Source: Pseudopedobacter beijingensis (lineage in GTDB: Bacteria; Bacteroidota; Bacteroidia; Sphingobacteriales; Sphingobacteriaceae). From it: 64,000 bases of DNA. The notes below the pieces were generated by a model. The model did no database searches. It was not told where the DNA came from and saw only the letters and a list, made by a program, of their open reading frames with translations. Made by a program: the position numbers and the translations under genes. How positions within the stretch are numbered: position 1 is the stretch's first letter; each line of letters begins with the position of its first letter. Shown one piece after another: positions 9,327-18,091 of this stretch. Where the stretch lies: the NCBI RefSeq assembly GCF_042678145.1, contig NZ_JBHUDG010000020.1:62001-126000 (forward strand), given 5' to 3'.

Positions 9327-9366
9327 GCTAAACAATCATATAACTTAACATTTAACAAATCATTTT

Positions 9367-9394
9367 GCCATCGCCTGTAGCGATGGCTTTTTTA
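9367..9394 (+). terminator. Rho-independent terminator
   Basis: Perfect 8-bp stem (gccatcgc / gcgatggc), 5-nt loop and a T-run, 40 nt after the cold shock gene. Confidence 0.9.
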
Positions 9395-9528
9395 TTGTCA
9401 AGTATCTATCCCTCCTATCGTTGCATTTTTCATATCGTCCTAACATATATTAAAAAATGCCATACACCAGACATATATCTCTATAGAATTTTACTCTTTA
9501 TAATATTATTCATACGATATTTGTATCT

Positions 9529-11361
9529 ATGGGATATAAAAGTTTAGCCGAATGTGTAAATGACCTGGAAAGAAACGGTCATTTAGTAAGGATAAAAGAA
9601 GAGGTTGATCCGTACCTGGAAGCTGCAGCCATTCATTTAAAAGTTTACGAACAACAAGGACCAGCGTTATTATTCGAGAATATCAAAGGAAGCAGGTTTC
9701 CAGCCGTATCCAATCTATTTGGCACAATAGAACGTTCCAAATTTATGTTCAGGGACTCGTTAGATAAAATAAAAACACTTGTAGATCTAAAGGGAGATCC
9801 AATGAAAGCGATTAAATCTCCTTTTAAATATGCCGGTGTTTCGCTTACGGCTTTATCTGCCCTCCCCATGAAAGTAAAACCTTCAGCATTCGAAAAAGCT
9901 AAAATATCAGATATCCCGCCTATTGTAAACTGGCCTATGGATGGAGGGGCTTTTGTCACCATGCCTCAAGTATATACAGAAGACATAGAAAATCCCGGCA
10001 TTATGAATTCGAATATAGGTATGTACAGGATTCAGCTTAATGGTAATGATTATATACAAAATCATGAAATTGGACTTCACTATCAGCTGCATAGAGGAAT
10101 TGGTATTCATCAGGCAAAAGCTAATGCATTGGGACAACCTTTAAAAGTTAGTATTTTTGTTGGAGGCCCTCCGTCGCATCCATTATCTGCTGTCATGCCC
10201 CTTCCCGAAGGTTTAACAGAAACTACTTTTGCTGGCGCTTTAGGCAATAGAAGATTCAGATATTTTTATGATAATGAAGGTTTTTGTATTTCTGCCGATG
10301 CTGATTTTGTAATTACCGGAATGGTATATCCTCATGAAAACAAACCAGAAGGACCTTTTGGCGACCATTTAGGCTATTACAGTCTTACACACCCCTTCCC
10401 ATTAATGAAAGTACGCAATGTGTATCATAAAAAAGACGCCATATGGAGCTTTACTGTTGTAGGCAGACCCCCGCAGGAAGACACTAGCTTTGGTGCTCTG
10501 ATCCACGAAATCTCCGGAAAGGCTATTCCGCAGGAAATCCCTGGAGTAAGTGCTGTAAACGCTGTAGACGAAGCAGGTGTACACCCTCTTTTATTCGCCA
10601 TCGGTAGTGAAAGATATACCCCATATATTAAAGAACGGAAACCTCAGGAAATTCTTACTCAAGCAAATCGGATTTTAGGATCAAACCAACTGAGCCTGGC
10701 AAAATATCTTTTTATTTGTGCTAAAGAAGACAATCCAGATCTCGATATTCATAATGTACCTTCTTTTTTCAAACATATTTTGGAAAGGATAGATACAGAA
10801 AGAGACCTACATTTTTACACCAAAACCACGATAGATACATTAGACTATTCTGGTTCTGATTTAAATTCTGGATCTAAGGTTGCAATTACTGTTGCTAGTG
10901 ATAAAAAAAGAGAGCTCGGTACCGAGATTCCCTCCGACTTTAAGTTGCCCAATATCTTCAGTGGAACTCAACTGGTACTACCAGGAATTATGGTAATACA
11001 AGCTAATGAGTATGTAAGCGAAGCTCAAACTGTACATGAAATATCCATTCTCAATGAGGCTTTAAAAACTCAGGATTTATCAACTTTCCCCTTACTGATA
11101 CTTGCCGATGATGCATTTTTTACAGCAAAAAACTGGCAGAATTTTGTTTGGGTAACTTTTACACGAAGCAATCCATCTAATGACATACACGGAATAAATT
11201 CTTTTATTGACAATAAACACTGGGGATGCAAAGGCCCTATGATTATTGATGCAAGAATTAAACCTCATCATGCACCTCCACTAGAATTAGATAATGAAAT
11301 CGAAAAAAAGATTTCAAGAATATGGGATAAAGGTGGGTCACTCTATGGATTCATCAAATAG
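9529..11361 (+). CDS. UbiD-family prenyl-FMN decarboxylase
   Basis: 610 residues, in the range of the longer Bacteroidota UbiD proteins. Family blocks include GMYRIQLNG, HEIGLHYQLHRGIG, the GGPPSHP loop and the acidic active-site segment EGPFGDHLGYYS. UbiD enzymes decarboxylate aromatic acids with prenylated FMN made by UbiX; no ubiX lies in this window. In quinone-producing Bacteroidota this subgroup is usually linked to menaquinone synthesis, which is inference here. It is transcribed alone and ends at a bidirectional terminator. Confidence 0.85.
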   Translation: MGYKSLAECVNDLERNGHLVRIKEEVDPYLEAAAIHLKVYEQQGPALLFENIKGSRFPAVSNLFGTIERSKFMFRDSLDKIKTLVDLKGDPMKAIKSPFKYAGVSLTALSALPMKVKPSAFEKAKISDIPPIVNWPMDGGAFVTMPQVYTEDIENPGIMNSNIGMYRIQLNGNDYIQNHEIGLHYQLHRGIGIHQAKANALGQPLKVSIFVGGPPSHPLSAVMPLPEGLTETTFAGALGNRRFRYFYDNEGFCISADADFVITGMVYPHENKPEGPFGDHLGYYSLTHPFPLMKVRNVYHKKDAIWSFTVVGRPPQEDTSFGALIHEISGKAIPQEIPGVSAVNAVDEAGVHPLLFAIGSERYTPYIKERKPQEILTQANRILGSNQLSLAKYLFICAKEDNPDLDIHNVPSFFKHILERIDTERDLHFYTKTTIDTLDYSGSDLNSGSKVAITVASDKKRELGTEIPSDFKLPNIFSGTQLVLPGIMVIQANEYVSEAQTVHEISILNEALKTQDLSTFPLLILADDAFFTAKNWQNFVWVTFTRSNPSNDIHGINSFIDNKHWGCKGPMIIDARIKPHHAPPLELDNEIEKKISRIWDKGGSLYGFIK

Positions 11362-11391
11362 AACACATAATTAGCATAAAGCTTTAATAAT

Positions 11392-11430
11392 AAGAATGTC
11401 CGGCACAAACGTTTGATACCGGACATTCTT
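11392..11430. terminator. Bidirectional terminator
   Basis: Perfect 12-bp stem (aagaatgtccgg / ccggacattctt) with a 15-nt loop lies between the convergent UbiD and DUF5362-like genes. T-rich sequence follows on the plus side and A-rich sequence precedes it, so it can serve both strands. Confidence 0.85.
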
Positions 11431-11465
11431 ATTTTAAATATTTCTAATCTAAAATCAACAATCTG

Positions 11466-11972
11466 TTAAATATGTGCTCCTGCTCCACCTATAACACTGG
11501 ACATTCCGCCAATAAATGCCGCCACAAAAATCAAGAAGTACAAACAAATCATTACAATAATCATAATACCAATAAACCTATAATGAGATTTTAACCTCAG
11601 AAAGGCATAAGTGATAGATTCCTGATCATTAAACTGTAAAGCCTGACGCGCATAAACCACAAAATCGTACAAATATTTAGCAGGAAAATAATAAACAACC
11701 CCCATAACAATGTAAATTGCTCCTAATAAGCCTCCAAATCCGGGAAACAATCTGGCAATAGCCTGCATACTTCCCATAAAAAGTAGTAGTACACCTGCCA
11801 ATACCATAAAACCGGCAGCAATAAAACCACAAATAGCCATCAGTTTCCCCCACTTGGTTATTTCAGATACATAACCTTTGATAGTGCTATCAAACTGTAT
11901 ATCAGCATGAGTATTTAACTGAGATTCTTCAGAATTCTCTTCGCCTCCCAAATTTTCATAGTTTTCTTCCAT
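11466..11972 (-). CDS. DUF5362-like small membrane protein
   Basis: 168 residues. An acidic cytoplasmic N-terminus (about residues 1-35) is followed by three or four hydrophobic segments, including LMAICGFIAAGFMVLAGVLLL, IYIVMGVVYYFP and IGIMIIVMICLYFLIFVAAFIGG. It ends in a Gly-rich tail. It resembles the uncharacterised DUF5362 group of Bacteroidota. No function can be given. It is divergent from ychF. Confidence 0.55.
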   Translation of the reverse strand: MEENYENLGGEENSEESQLNTHADIQFDSTIKGYVSEITKWGKLMAICGFIAAGFMVLAGVLLLFMGSMQAIARLFPGFGGLLGAIYIVMGVVYYFPAKYLYDFVVYARQALQFNDQESITYAFLRLKSHYRFIGIMIIVMICLYFLIFVAAFIGGMSSVIGGAGAHI

Positions 11973-12045
11973 ATTTTATTTTTATTTTCCTAAATATAAA
12001 AAATTTTAAGAATATTAAGACTGATAGATATCCAATATAAAGCAT

Positions 12046-12053
12046 TATCTTTG
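12046..12053 (+). promoter_or_regulatory. Candidate -7 box for ychF
   Basis: TATCTTTG (TAnnTTTG type) lies 53 nt before the ychF start. The -33 TTG is not clear. Confidence 0.45.
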
Positions 12054-12106
12054 CGCAAATTTTTTGAATCTTCAATAACAATATTAGTACATAAAAACAT
12101 TCATAT

Positions 12107-13207
12107 ATGGCATTACAGTGTGGAATTGTTGGGTTACCCAATGTCGGAAAATCTACTTTGTTTAATTGCTTATCTAACGCAAAAGCACAGGCGGCAAACT
12201 TTCCGTTCTGCACCATCGAGCCCAATGTTGGGGTAATATCAGTTCCTGATGAAAGACTTAATAAACTTTCTGAATTGGTAAAACCTCAAAGGATTGTCCC
12301 TAACACCATAGAAATTGTGGATATTGCGGGACTGGTAAAAGGTGCTTCTAAGGGTGAAGGTTTAGGAAATCAATTTTTAGGAAACATTAGAGCTACCAAT
12401 GCCATTATACACGTTCTGCGTTGTTTTGACGATGGAAATGTGGTTCACGTAGATGGCTCCGTTGACCCTATACGCGATAAAGAGATTATCGACACAGAAC
12501 TACAACTAAAAGATTTGGATACTGTGGTTAAACGTATCCAAAAAGTTGAAAAAATGGCTAAAACCGGTGGTGATAAAGAGGCTAAAAGAACCTACGACGT
12601 ACTTTCGGTAGTAAAACAACATTTAGAATCTGGAAAATCTGTAAGAACAGCATCTCTTTCTGAGGAAGATTTCGATTTTATTGCTGATTTAAGCTTGCTT
12701 ACAGCAAAACCGGTATTATATGTTTGTAATGTAGACGAAGCTTCTGTAAACTCTGGCAACAAATACGTAGACCTGGTTAAAGAAGCGGTAAAAGACGAGA
12801 ATGCAGAAGTACTGATTATATCTGCAAAAATAGAATCTGAAATTGCCGAATTGGAAGATTACGAAGAGCGTCAGATGTTCTTAGACGATCTTGGATTAAC
12901 AGAATCTGGTGTGTCTAAATTAATAAGAGCTGCATATAAATTATTGGACTTATACACTTATTTCACAGCTGGTGTTCAAGAAGTTAGGGCATGGACAATT
13001 ACCAAAGGGTTTACTGCTCCGCAGGCTGCCGGTGTAATTCATACCGACTTCGAAAAAGGTTTTATCAGAGCAGAGGTTATCAAATACAACGATTTTGTAA
13101 CATTAGGTTCTGAGGCTGCATGTAAAGAAGCTGGAAAGTTAGGAGTGGAAGGAAAAAATTACGTTGTTGAAGATGGCGACATCATGCATTTCAGATTTAA
13201 CGTATAA
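12107..13207 (+). CDS. ychF: Ribosome-binding ATPase YchF
   Basis: 366 residues, the full YchF/OLA1 length. The P-loop GLPNVGKSTLFN lies near the N-terminus. The NFPFCTIEPN switch region, DIAGLVKGASKGEGLGN and the C-terminal TGS-like domain (YTYFTAGVQEVRAWTI, GVIHTDFEKGFIRAEV) are all present. It is an Obg-family protein that prefers ATP and binds ribosomes, with a role in translation and the oxidative stress response. tRNA-Arg starts 28 nt after the stop. Confidence 0.97.
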   Translation: MALQCGIVGLPNVGKSTLFNCLSNAKAQAANFPFCTIEPNVGVISVPDERLNKLSELVKPQRIVPNTIEIVDIAGLVKGASKGEGLGNQFLGNIRATNAIIHVLRCFDDGNVVHVDGSVDPIRDKEIIDTELQLKDLDTVVKRIQKVEKMAKTGGDKEAKRTYDVLSVVKQHLESGKSVRTASLSEEDFDFIADLSLLTAKPVLYVCNVDEASVNSGNKYVDLVKEAVKDENAEVLIISAKIESEIAELEDYEERQMFLDDLGLTESGVSKLIRAAYKLLDLYTYFTAGVQEVRAWTITKGFTAPQAAGVIHTDFEKGFIRAEVIKYNDFVTLGSEAACKEAGKLGVEGKNYVVEDGDIMHFRFNV

Positions 13208-13211
13208 AGTT

Positions 13212-13219
13212 TAACTTTG
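13212..13219 (+). promoter_or_regulatory. Candidate -7 box of tRNA-Arg
   Basis: TAACTTTG fits TAnnTTTG and lies 16 nt before the mature tRNA 5' end, directly after the ychF stop. The -33 element is poor. Confidence 0.45.
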
Positions 13220-13235
13220 GGAAATTTTCCCGCTT

Positions 13236-13307
13236 GCATCCTTAGTTTAATGGATAGAATGTGAGATTCCGGTTCTCATGGTACAGGTTCGATTCCTGTA
13301 GGATGCA
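13236..13307 (+). tRNA. tRNA-Arg (anticodon CCG)
   Basis: A full cloverleaf can be folded. The acceptor stem is gcatcct/aggatgc. The anticodon stem is tgaga/tctca with loop ttccggt, giving anticodon CCG at 13269-13271. The T arm is acagg-ttcgatt-cctgt. The discriminator base is A and CCA is not encoded. It reads the rare codon CGG. Confidence 0.93.
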
Positions 13308-13417
13308 CAAATTATTTTCTATACAAAGAATTCTACTTGCTTTGTAATAATATTTAAGCCTTTCATTAAGTTACATCAGTCTGTTCTTTTCCATAAACAA
13401 CTTTGCCTATAAACAGC

Positions 13418-13425
13418 TATTTTTG
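13418..13425 (+). promoter_or_regulatory. -7 box 4 nt before the DUF72 ATG
   Basis: TATTTTTG (TAnnTTTG) ends at 13425 and the ATG begins at 13430. In this phylum transcription starts only a few bases after the box, so the mRNA may be leaderless. No TTG lies at the usual -33 spacing. Confidence 0.45.
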
Positions 13426-13429
13426 TTAA

Positions 13430-14329
13430 ATGCAATTTGGAAAAGTAGATCATCCTGAAACAGTAGACTTCAGCCTACCTCACGATCATCCTGATACGCT
13501 GAAACTACTTAGCAATAGTAAAAACAAAAAACCTCTGTATATTACCATTGGTTGTGCCAAATGGAATAAACAAGATTTAAAAGGTTTTTATCCCAAAGGA
13601 ATAAAAGATGAATTGGCTTATTATGCTACACAATTTGGATGTATTGAGCTAAATGCAACTTTTTACAAAGCACCATCAAAAGACCAAGTGATTACGTGGA
13701 GTAATAAAACACCTGATAACTTCAAGTTTTTCCCTAAAATCCCCAATACCGTCAGTCATTTCAAAAGATTAGTAGGAGCCCAACAGCCTACCGAAGAATT
13801 TTGTGATGCAATAGCTCATTTTGAAGACAAATTAGGAATGGCATTTTTACAGCTTCACGACAACTTTAAACCTAAAGATTTTGGGTCTCTGGAAACCTAT
13901 TTAAAGTCTTTCCCTAAAGTTATCCCGTTAGCTGTAGAAGTTAGAAATAAAGAATGGTTTGAAAGCCCTATCATCAACGACAATTATTACCATTTATTAA
14001 ATAGTTTAGGCCTGACCAACATTTTAGTTGACACAGCTGGGCGCAGAGATATGATGCATATGAGATTAAGCTCCAAAACTGCCTTTATAAGATGGGTTGG
14101 AGCCAATCACCCTACCGACTACAAACGTCTGGATGAATGGATTTCAAGAATTCAGCAATGGAAGGAACAAGGATTGGAGAATCTCTATTTTTTTATTCAT
14201 CAAAATGTTGAACTGGAATCCCCTTTACTGGCTGCATATTTTATCAGAAATCTAAACCTAGCTTTAGGCTGTAATATTCCAATACCTAAAACACTACATG
14301 ATAATAACGATCAACTGAAATTACTATAA
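13430..14329 (+). CDS. DUF72 (YecE-like) protein
   Basis: 299 residues with the DUF72 TIM-barrel-like signature: TIGCAKWNKQDLKGFYP near the N-terminus, the GCIELNATFYKAP block, FKFFPKIP, FLQLHDNFKP and AVEVRNKEWF. The biochemical function of the family is not established. It lies 12 nt before the glutathione peroxidase gene and is probably co-transcribed with it. Confidence 0.9.
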   Translation: MQFGKVDHPETVDFSLPHDHPDTLKLLSNSKNKKPLYITIGCAKWNKQDLKGFYPKGIKDELAYYATQFGCIELNATFYKAPSKDQVITWSNKTPDNFKFFPKIPNTVSHFKRLVGAQQPTEEFCDAIAHFEDKLGMAFLQLHDNFKPKDFGSLETYLKSFPKVIPLAVEVRNKEWFESPIINDNYYHLLNSLGLTNILVDTAGRRDMMHMRLSSKTAFIRWVGANHPTDYKRLDEWISRIQQWKEQGLENLYFFIHQNVELESPLLAAYFIRNLNLALGCNIPIPKTLHDNNDQLKLL

Positions 14330-14341
14330 AACTCAATAACA

Positions 14342-14857
14342 ATGAAAAGTTTAATTCTCATTCTCAGCCTTTTATTCGTAGCCCCTGCTACAAATATTTA
14401 TCAATTCAAAAACATGAAAGATATTAACGGCAAAAACCTTGACCTATCTAAATACAAGGGTAAAAAAATTCTGATTGTTAATACAGCATCTAAATGTGGA
14501 TATACTAAGCAATATGAAGAATTGCAGCAACTATCTGAACTTTTTAAAAACAAGGTGGTAGTTATTGGTTTTCCTGCAAACAACTTTAAGGGACAGGAAC
14601 CGGGAAGCAATAAAGAAATCAGGGATTTTTGCGAACAAACTTACGGGGTTAAATTTCCATTAAGCGAAAAAGTTAGTGTTTTAGGTGACGATATGCATCC
14701 CTTATTTAAATACTTAACAACTGCGGCTAACCCTGATTTTTCGGGAGACATTAAATGGAATTTCGAGAAATTCTTGATTGATGAAAATGGAAAGCTAATT
14801 CATCGTTTCAGGTCAGCGGTTACACCTTTATCTAAAGAAATTACTCAATATCTTTAA
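14342..14857 (+). CDS. Thiol peroxidase of the glutathione peroxidase family
   Basis: 171 residues beginning with a hydrophobic export-like segment (LILILSLLFVAPAT), so it is probably periplasmic. The catalytic tetrad is visible: Cys52 in NTASKCGYT, Gln85 in FKGQEPG and Trp139 with Asn140 in KWNFEKF. It reduces peroxides; bacterial Cys-type members usually draw on thioredoxin. A terminator follows 23 nt after the stop. Confidence 0.92.
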   Translation: MKSLILILSLLFVAPATNIYQFKNMKDINGKNLDLSKYKGKKILIVNTASKCGYTKQYEELQQLSELFKNKVVVIGFPANNFKGQEPGSNKEIRDFCEQTYGVKFPLSEKVSVLGDDMHPLFKYLTTAANPDFSGDIKWNFEKFLIDENGKLIHRFRSAVTPLSKEITQYL

Positions 14858-14880
14858 AAAGTTCCTGCTAAACAAATAAG

Positions 14881-14909
14881 TCTCTTCTCTAAACGGAAGA
14901 GATTTTTTT
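14881..14909 (+). terminator. Rho-independent terminator
   Basis: Perfect 7-bp stem (tctcttc / gaagaga) with an 8-nt loop and a T7 run, after the peroxidase gene. Confidence 0.85.
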
Positions 14910-14943
14910 ATTTTAAGCCCCTTAAAAAGAATCAACTAATTCA

Positions 14944-15165
14944 TTAGATGTCCCAATATTTCATTCTGGCTTTTTTAATATAATTTCGGATATCTAAAGT
15001 AAAAGCTGCCAGAAAATAAAAAAACAAGGGGAAACCTACAGCTAAAAAAGATGTGTAAATAAAAAACAACCTGATCTTAGTTGTAGAAATATCAAATTTC
15101 TCTCCTAAGTAAGTGCAAACCCCAAAAGAATATCTTTCAAAGAAGGTAAATATTCGCTGGATCAT
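14944..15165 (-). CDS. PspC-domain membrane protein
   Basis: 73 residues. The PspC pattern is seen: FGVCTYLGEKFDISTTKIRLFFI, then a hydrophobic hairpin (TSFLAVGFPLFFYFLAAFTLD) and a basic tail. PspC-like proteins sense or respond to envelope stress in other bacteria; the role here is unproven. It begins 3 nt after the DUF2851 stop codon, so the two genes form one operon. Confidence 0.8.
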   Translation of the reverse strand: MIQRIFTFFERYSFGVCTYLGEKFDISTTKIRLFFIYTSFLAVGFPLFFYFLAAFTLDIRNYIKKARMKYWDI

Positions 15166-15168
15166 ACT

Positions 15169-16452
15169 TTATTGTTTTAAGATTTTTATTCCAATGGCGC
15201 AATTTAAGCATTTTTTTTGATTGCAATAAAAATTATTCAGATGAATAAGTGCCTGACTATCAAACGAACTATATGCTTTAACTCCCAGATTTAAAAAGCC
15301 ATTAATAATATGATTTTTCTCTGAAGCTGTATCCTGCAATAGTTTTAAAGCATTTTCGGTATAATAATTATTCCCCATTAATTTCCCATAAAAGAACAAC
15401 ATCGGTGCAATGGCATTAATCAGTAAATTATCAATAGATGCTTTTCCTAAATTAACCAAAACTTTATGAGAACGTGTTTTATCTAAATGGTAGTGCTGTT
15501 GCCAATATTCATTAATTTGCAAACCGACAAATAAATCTCTATACCCCCTAACATCTTCTATTTCTAATAACTTAGAAAACAAATGTGATGATTTTTGCAC
15601 CAATCCTGTAAACTGAACCAATCTTATTATAGGAAAATTATCTGGTCTGGTTTTATGAAATTTCCATAAAAAAGCATCTAAAGGTATTATTTGATGTTTT
15701 TGTTTCAGAAATTGAAAATCTTGCTTTAATGCATTAGGATAATCATCTTTAAAATCTGCTTCCAAAAAACCTGCTACACCTAAAATAAGTGCTTCAAGCT
15801 GCAATGGGTATTGTTTATATTTAGATAAAATATTTTGGGGCAAATGCTTGGCCAGCATTTCAAATGGTTGCTTATTAACCTTAAAACCAAAACTGGATGC
15901 AATTAAAATATAAAATGTATCTTCCCAACTCCCTTTGCAATACTCATAAATGCGCTCAATATCTTTAGTCTTGTATTCAAGGCGTTCAATCAAAAGTCTG
16001 CCCATCCAATTAACCACTGTTAATTGATCTATATGTTTAATCTGTGATTCGCAGGCAATCCATCCTTCACTATCTTTTAAATAAGCTATTTTGGCAATGG
16101 TATCCTTATCTACAACTTTTTTAAGTTCCAAAACAGGAAGCTCCGTTCCGTCCGAACGCACAATTTCTTTATCATGCTTCCAGACTACATGTAAAATAAC
16201 ATTATCATAAGCTTTATCTTGTTGATGCTTGTGCTTCAACCAATCAGAAGAACATACATGAATTTCTACTGTACCGCACCATAACGTATTTCCTATTTTT
16301 ATTTTTGCATCACTAAAATCAGGACCGGCATCTACATTTAACAATCCAGGAGCAATAATTTCAATAGGTTCCCCCTCTAAAGTCTGGAAGCCAGATTCTG
16401 GAAGCAACTGGTGCTTCCACAATTGTTGGAGTGTATGCTCATCGGGAAACAT
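15169..16452 (-). CDS. DUF2851 family protein
   Basis: 427 residues of the Bacteroidota-restricted DUF2851 family. The N-terminal part contains EGEPIEIIAPGLLNVDAGPDFSDAKIKIG and VEIHVCSSDWLKHKHQ, a pattern that resembles the active-site region of restriction-like nucleases, but this is only an impression. The C-terminus has three cysteines (YCNQKKCLNCAIG) that could bind a metal. Function unknown. It is the first gene of a pair with the PspC gene. Confidence 0.85.
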   Translation of the reverse strand: MFPDEHTLQQLWKHQLLPESGFQTLEGEPIEIIAPGLLNVDAGPDFSDAKIKIGNTLWCGTVEIHVCSSDWLKHKHQQDKAYDNVILHVVWKHDKEIVRSDGTELPVLELKKVVDKDTIAKIAYLKDSEGWIACESQIKHIDQLTVVNWMGRLLIERLEYKTKDIERIYEYCKGSWEDTFYILIASSFGFKVNKQPFEMLAKHLPQNILSKYKQYPLQLEALILGVAGFLEADFKDDYPNALKQDFQFLKQKHQIIPLDAFLWKFHKTRPDNFPIIRLVQFTGLVQKSSHLFSKLLEIEDVRGYRDLFVGLQINEYWQQHYHLDKTRSHKVLVNLGKASIDNLLINAIAPMLFFYGKLMGNNYYTENALKLLQDTASEKNHIINGFLNLGVKAYSSFDSQALIHLNNFYCNQKKCLNCAIGIKILKQ

Positions 16453-17024
16453 TCTTAAAAATAAGAATATTTCTCCACAAAAAAATATTTTAATAAAAAC
16501 AACTCCCCTCCTAATTCGACACTATATTACTACAAATAGCATATAAATAACGGGAGCAGTTGGGGATTAAAAAAACGGGAGCATTCAAAGTTCGCATTAC
16601 CTTTTCAGGAGCAATCCGAATGACAAAATAAGAAAGCATTTACTTCTTTAAAACGACCAACTTGGACAGTATAAGATGAGTGGGAAAATAGTACTGGAAT
16701 GACTATAAGATAATACCAGATACAGTGGAGAATAGGTGGAGTTATAAATCAGGGTATCTTATCCTATTATAGCTATACAAATTGTCGAATCAATTTTGAA
16801 ACCACTATATATTCAAGTGTACTCATTCTGAATGAATTGTACAAATTTATTTTAGACTGGTTTATATTGTACAGCAAAGCTGTTTAGGTATTAACACCCA
16901 TAGGAATACCCCAAATTGCTTAGATAAAGCAGTTTTTCAAAAAAACAGGAATCTAGCTAAAAACAAAAAAACTTTTATCCAGCACTCAGGTTAAACAAGA
17001 AAAAGCACCTATAAATAATAAATA
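16453..17024. other. Large intergenic region without a gene
   Basis: 570 bp between the DUF2851 start and the pyrF stop. It is AT-rich with no ORF that looks real. A direct repeat of about 10 bp (aacgggagca) occurs near 16548 and 16573, and a small inverted repeat (cattctgaatg) near 16824. No tRNA, riboswitch or strong terminator was recognised. Confidence 0.5.
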
Positions 17025-17852
17025 CTAAAAATGAATTTTCTGAAGCTCGTTTCTCATTTGCTGTTGAACTTTCAAAGCTTCTTCTCTGGCCCTTTCTGCA
17101 AAATCTTCTCCCGCAGAAGCGTAAATAATTGCTCTGGAAGAGTTTACAATTAATCCGCAATCCTTATTCATTCCGTATTTGCATACATCTTCCAAAGACC
17201 CGCCTTGCGCTCCAACTCCCGGAACCAACAGGAAATTATCTGGGGCATATTTTCTAATATCCAAAAACCCCTCTCCTCTTGTAGCTCCAACCACATACAT
17301 CAATTTATCGGCATTTGCCCATTGACTTGATTTTTCTATCACCCATTCAAAAAACTTTTTATCTCCGTCTTTCAACTGCTGAAAGTCATGACTACCCGAA
17401 TTTGATGTGAGCGCCAATAAAATAGCCCATTTCCCCTCAAAGTCTAAAAAAGGTTTTACTGAATCTTCTCCCATATATGGCGCCACGGTTACCGAATCAA
17501 AATCCATTTCTGAAGCAGCAGGATCAAAAAAAGCTTTGGCATACATAGAAGACGTATTTCCTATATCTCCACGTTTAGCATCGGCAATAGAAAAAGTATC
17601 TTGAGGTAAATATTTAAAAGTATCTATAAGGGCCTGCCATCCTTTTATTCCATTACATTCGTAAAAAGCGGTATTAATTTTATAGGAGATGCATAAGTCC
17701 TGCGTTGCCTCAATAATTTGCTTATTAAACTCCAAAACAGGATTATCGTATTTTAATAGATGCTTAGGAATTTTATTGATATCCGTATCTAAACCAATTG
17801 CCAAAAAAGATTGTTTTTTCTTTATTTGCTCGATAATCTGTTGCCTGTTCAT
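17025..17852 (-). CDS. pyrF: Orotidine 5'-phosphate decarboxylase
   Basis: 275 residues from the ATG at 17852; a longer reading to 17918 adds 22 residues outside the domain. The N-terminus (QSFLAIGLDTDINKIP), the catalytic DAKRGDIGNTS motif and the VPGVGAQGGSLEDV phosphate-binding region identify the longer type 2 PyrF. It makes UMP from OMP in pyrimidine synthesis. It is transcribed alone. Confidence 0.95.
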   Translation of the reverse strand: MNRQQIIEQIKKKQSFLAIGLDTDINKIPKHLLKYDNPVLEFNKQIIEATQDLCISYKINTAFYECNGIKGWQALIDTFKYLPQDTFSIADAKRGDIGNTSSMYAKAFFDPAASEMDFDSVTVAPYMGEDSVKPFLDFEGKWAILLALTSNSGSHDFQQLKDGDKKFFEWVIEKSSQWANADKLMYVVGATRGEGFLDIRKYAPDNFLLVPGVGAQGGSLEDVCKYGMNKDCGLIVNSSRAIIYASAGEDFAERAREEALKVQQQMRNELQKIHF

Positions 17853-18091
17853 GTGATGTTTTTTATTAAGTGGCAAAATTGCCCAAAAAAAAGTAGACCA
17901 CCTAAAAAATATTTTCAAAAAAAATTTGTCTTTTATAAATATAATAATTAGAATTGCACTGAAATCTCAGTTTATCCTTATCTAACAATATACAGTTAAT
18001 AAATTCAATTTTATATTTTTAAAAAGTTTAAGAACTATGTTACTGTAGGGGTAAATCTTAAAACAAAATTTCCTTGAAATAATTCATCTTA

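Noticed and set aside
9365..9547. 60-codon plus-strand ORF after the cold shock gene
   Set aside because: It starts inside a terminator hairpin and overlaps the UbiD start.
11408..11417. Palindrome caaacgtttg
   Set aside because: It lies in the loop of the bidirectional terminator; no gene start is close enough for it to be an operator.
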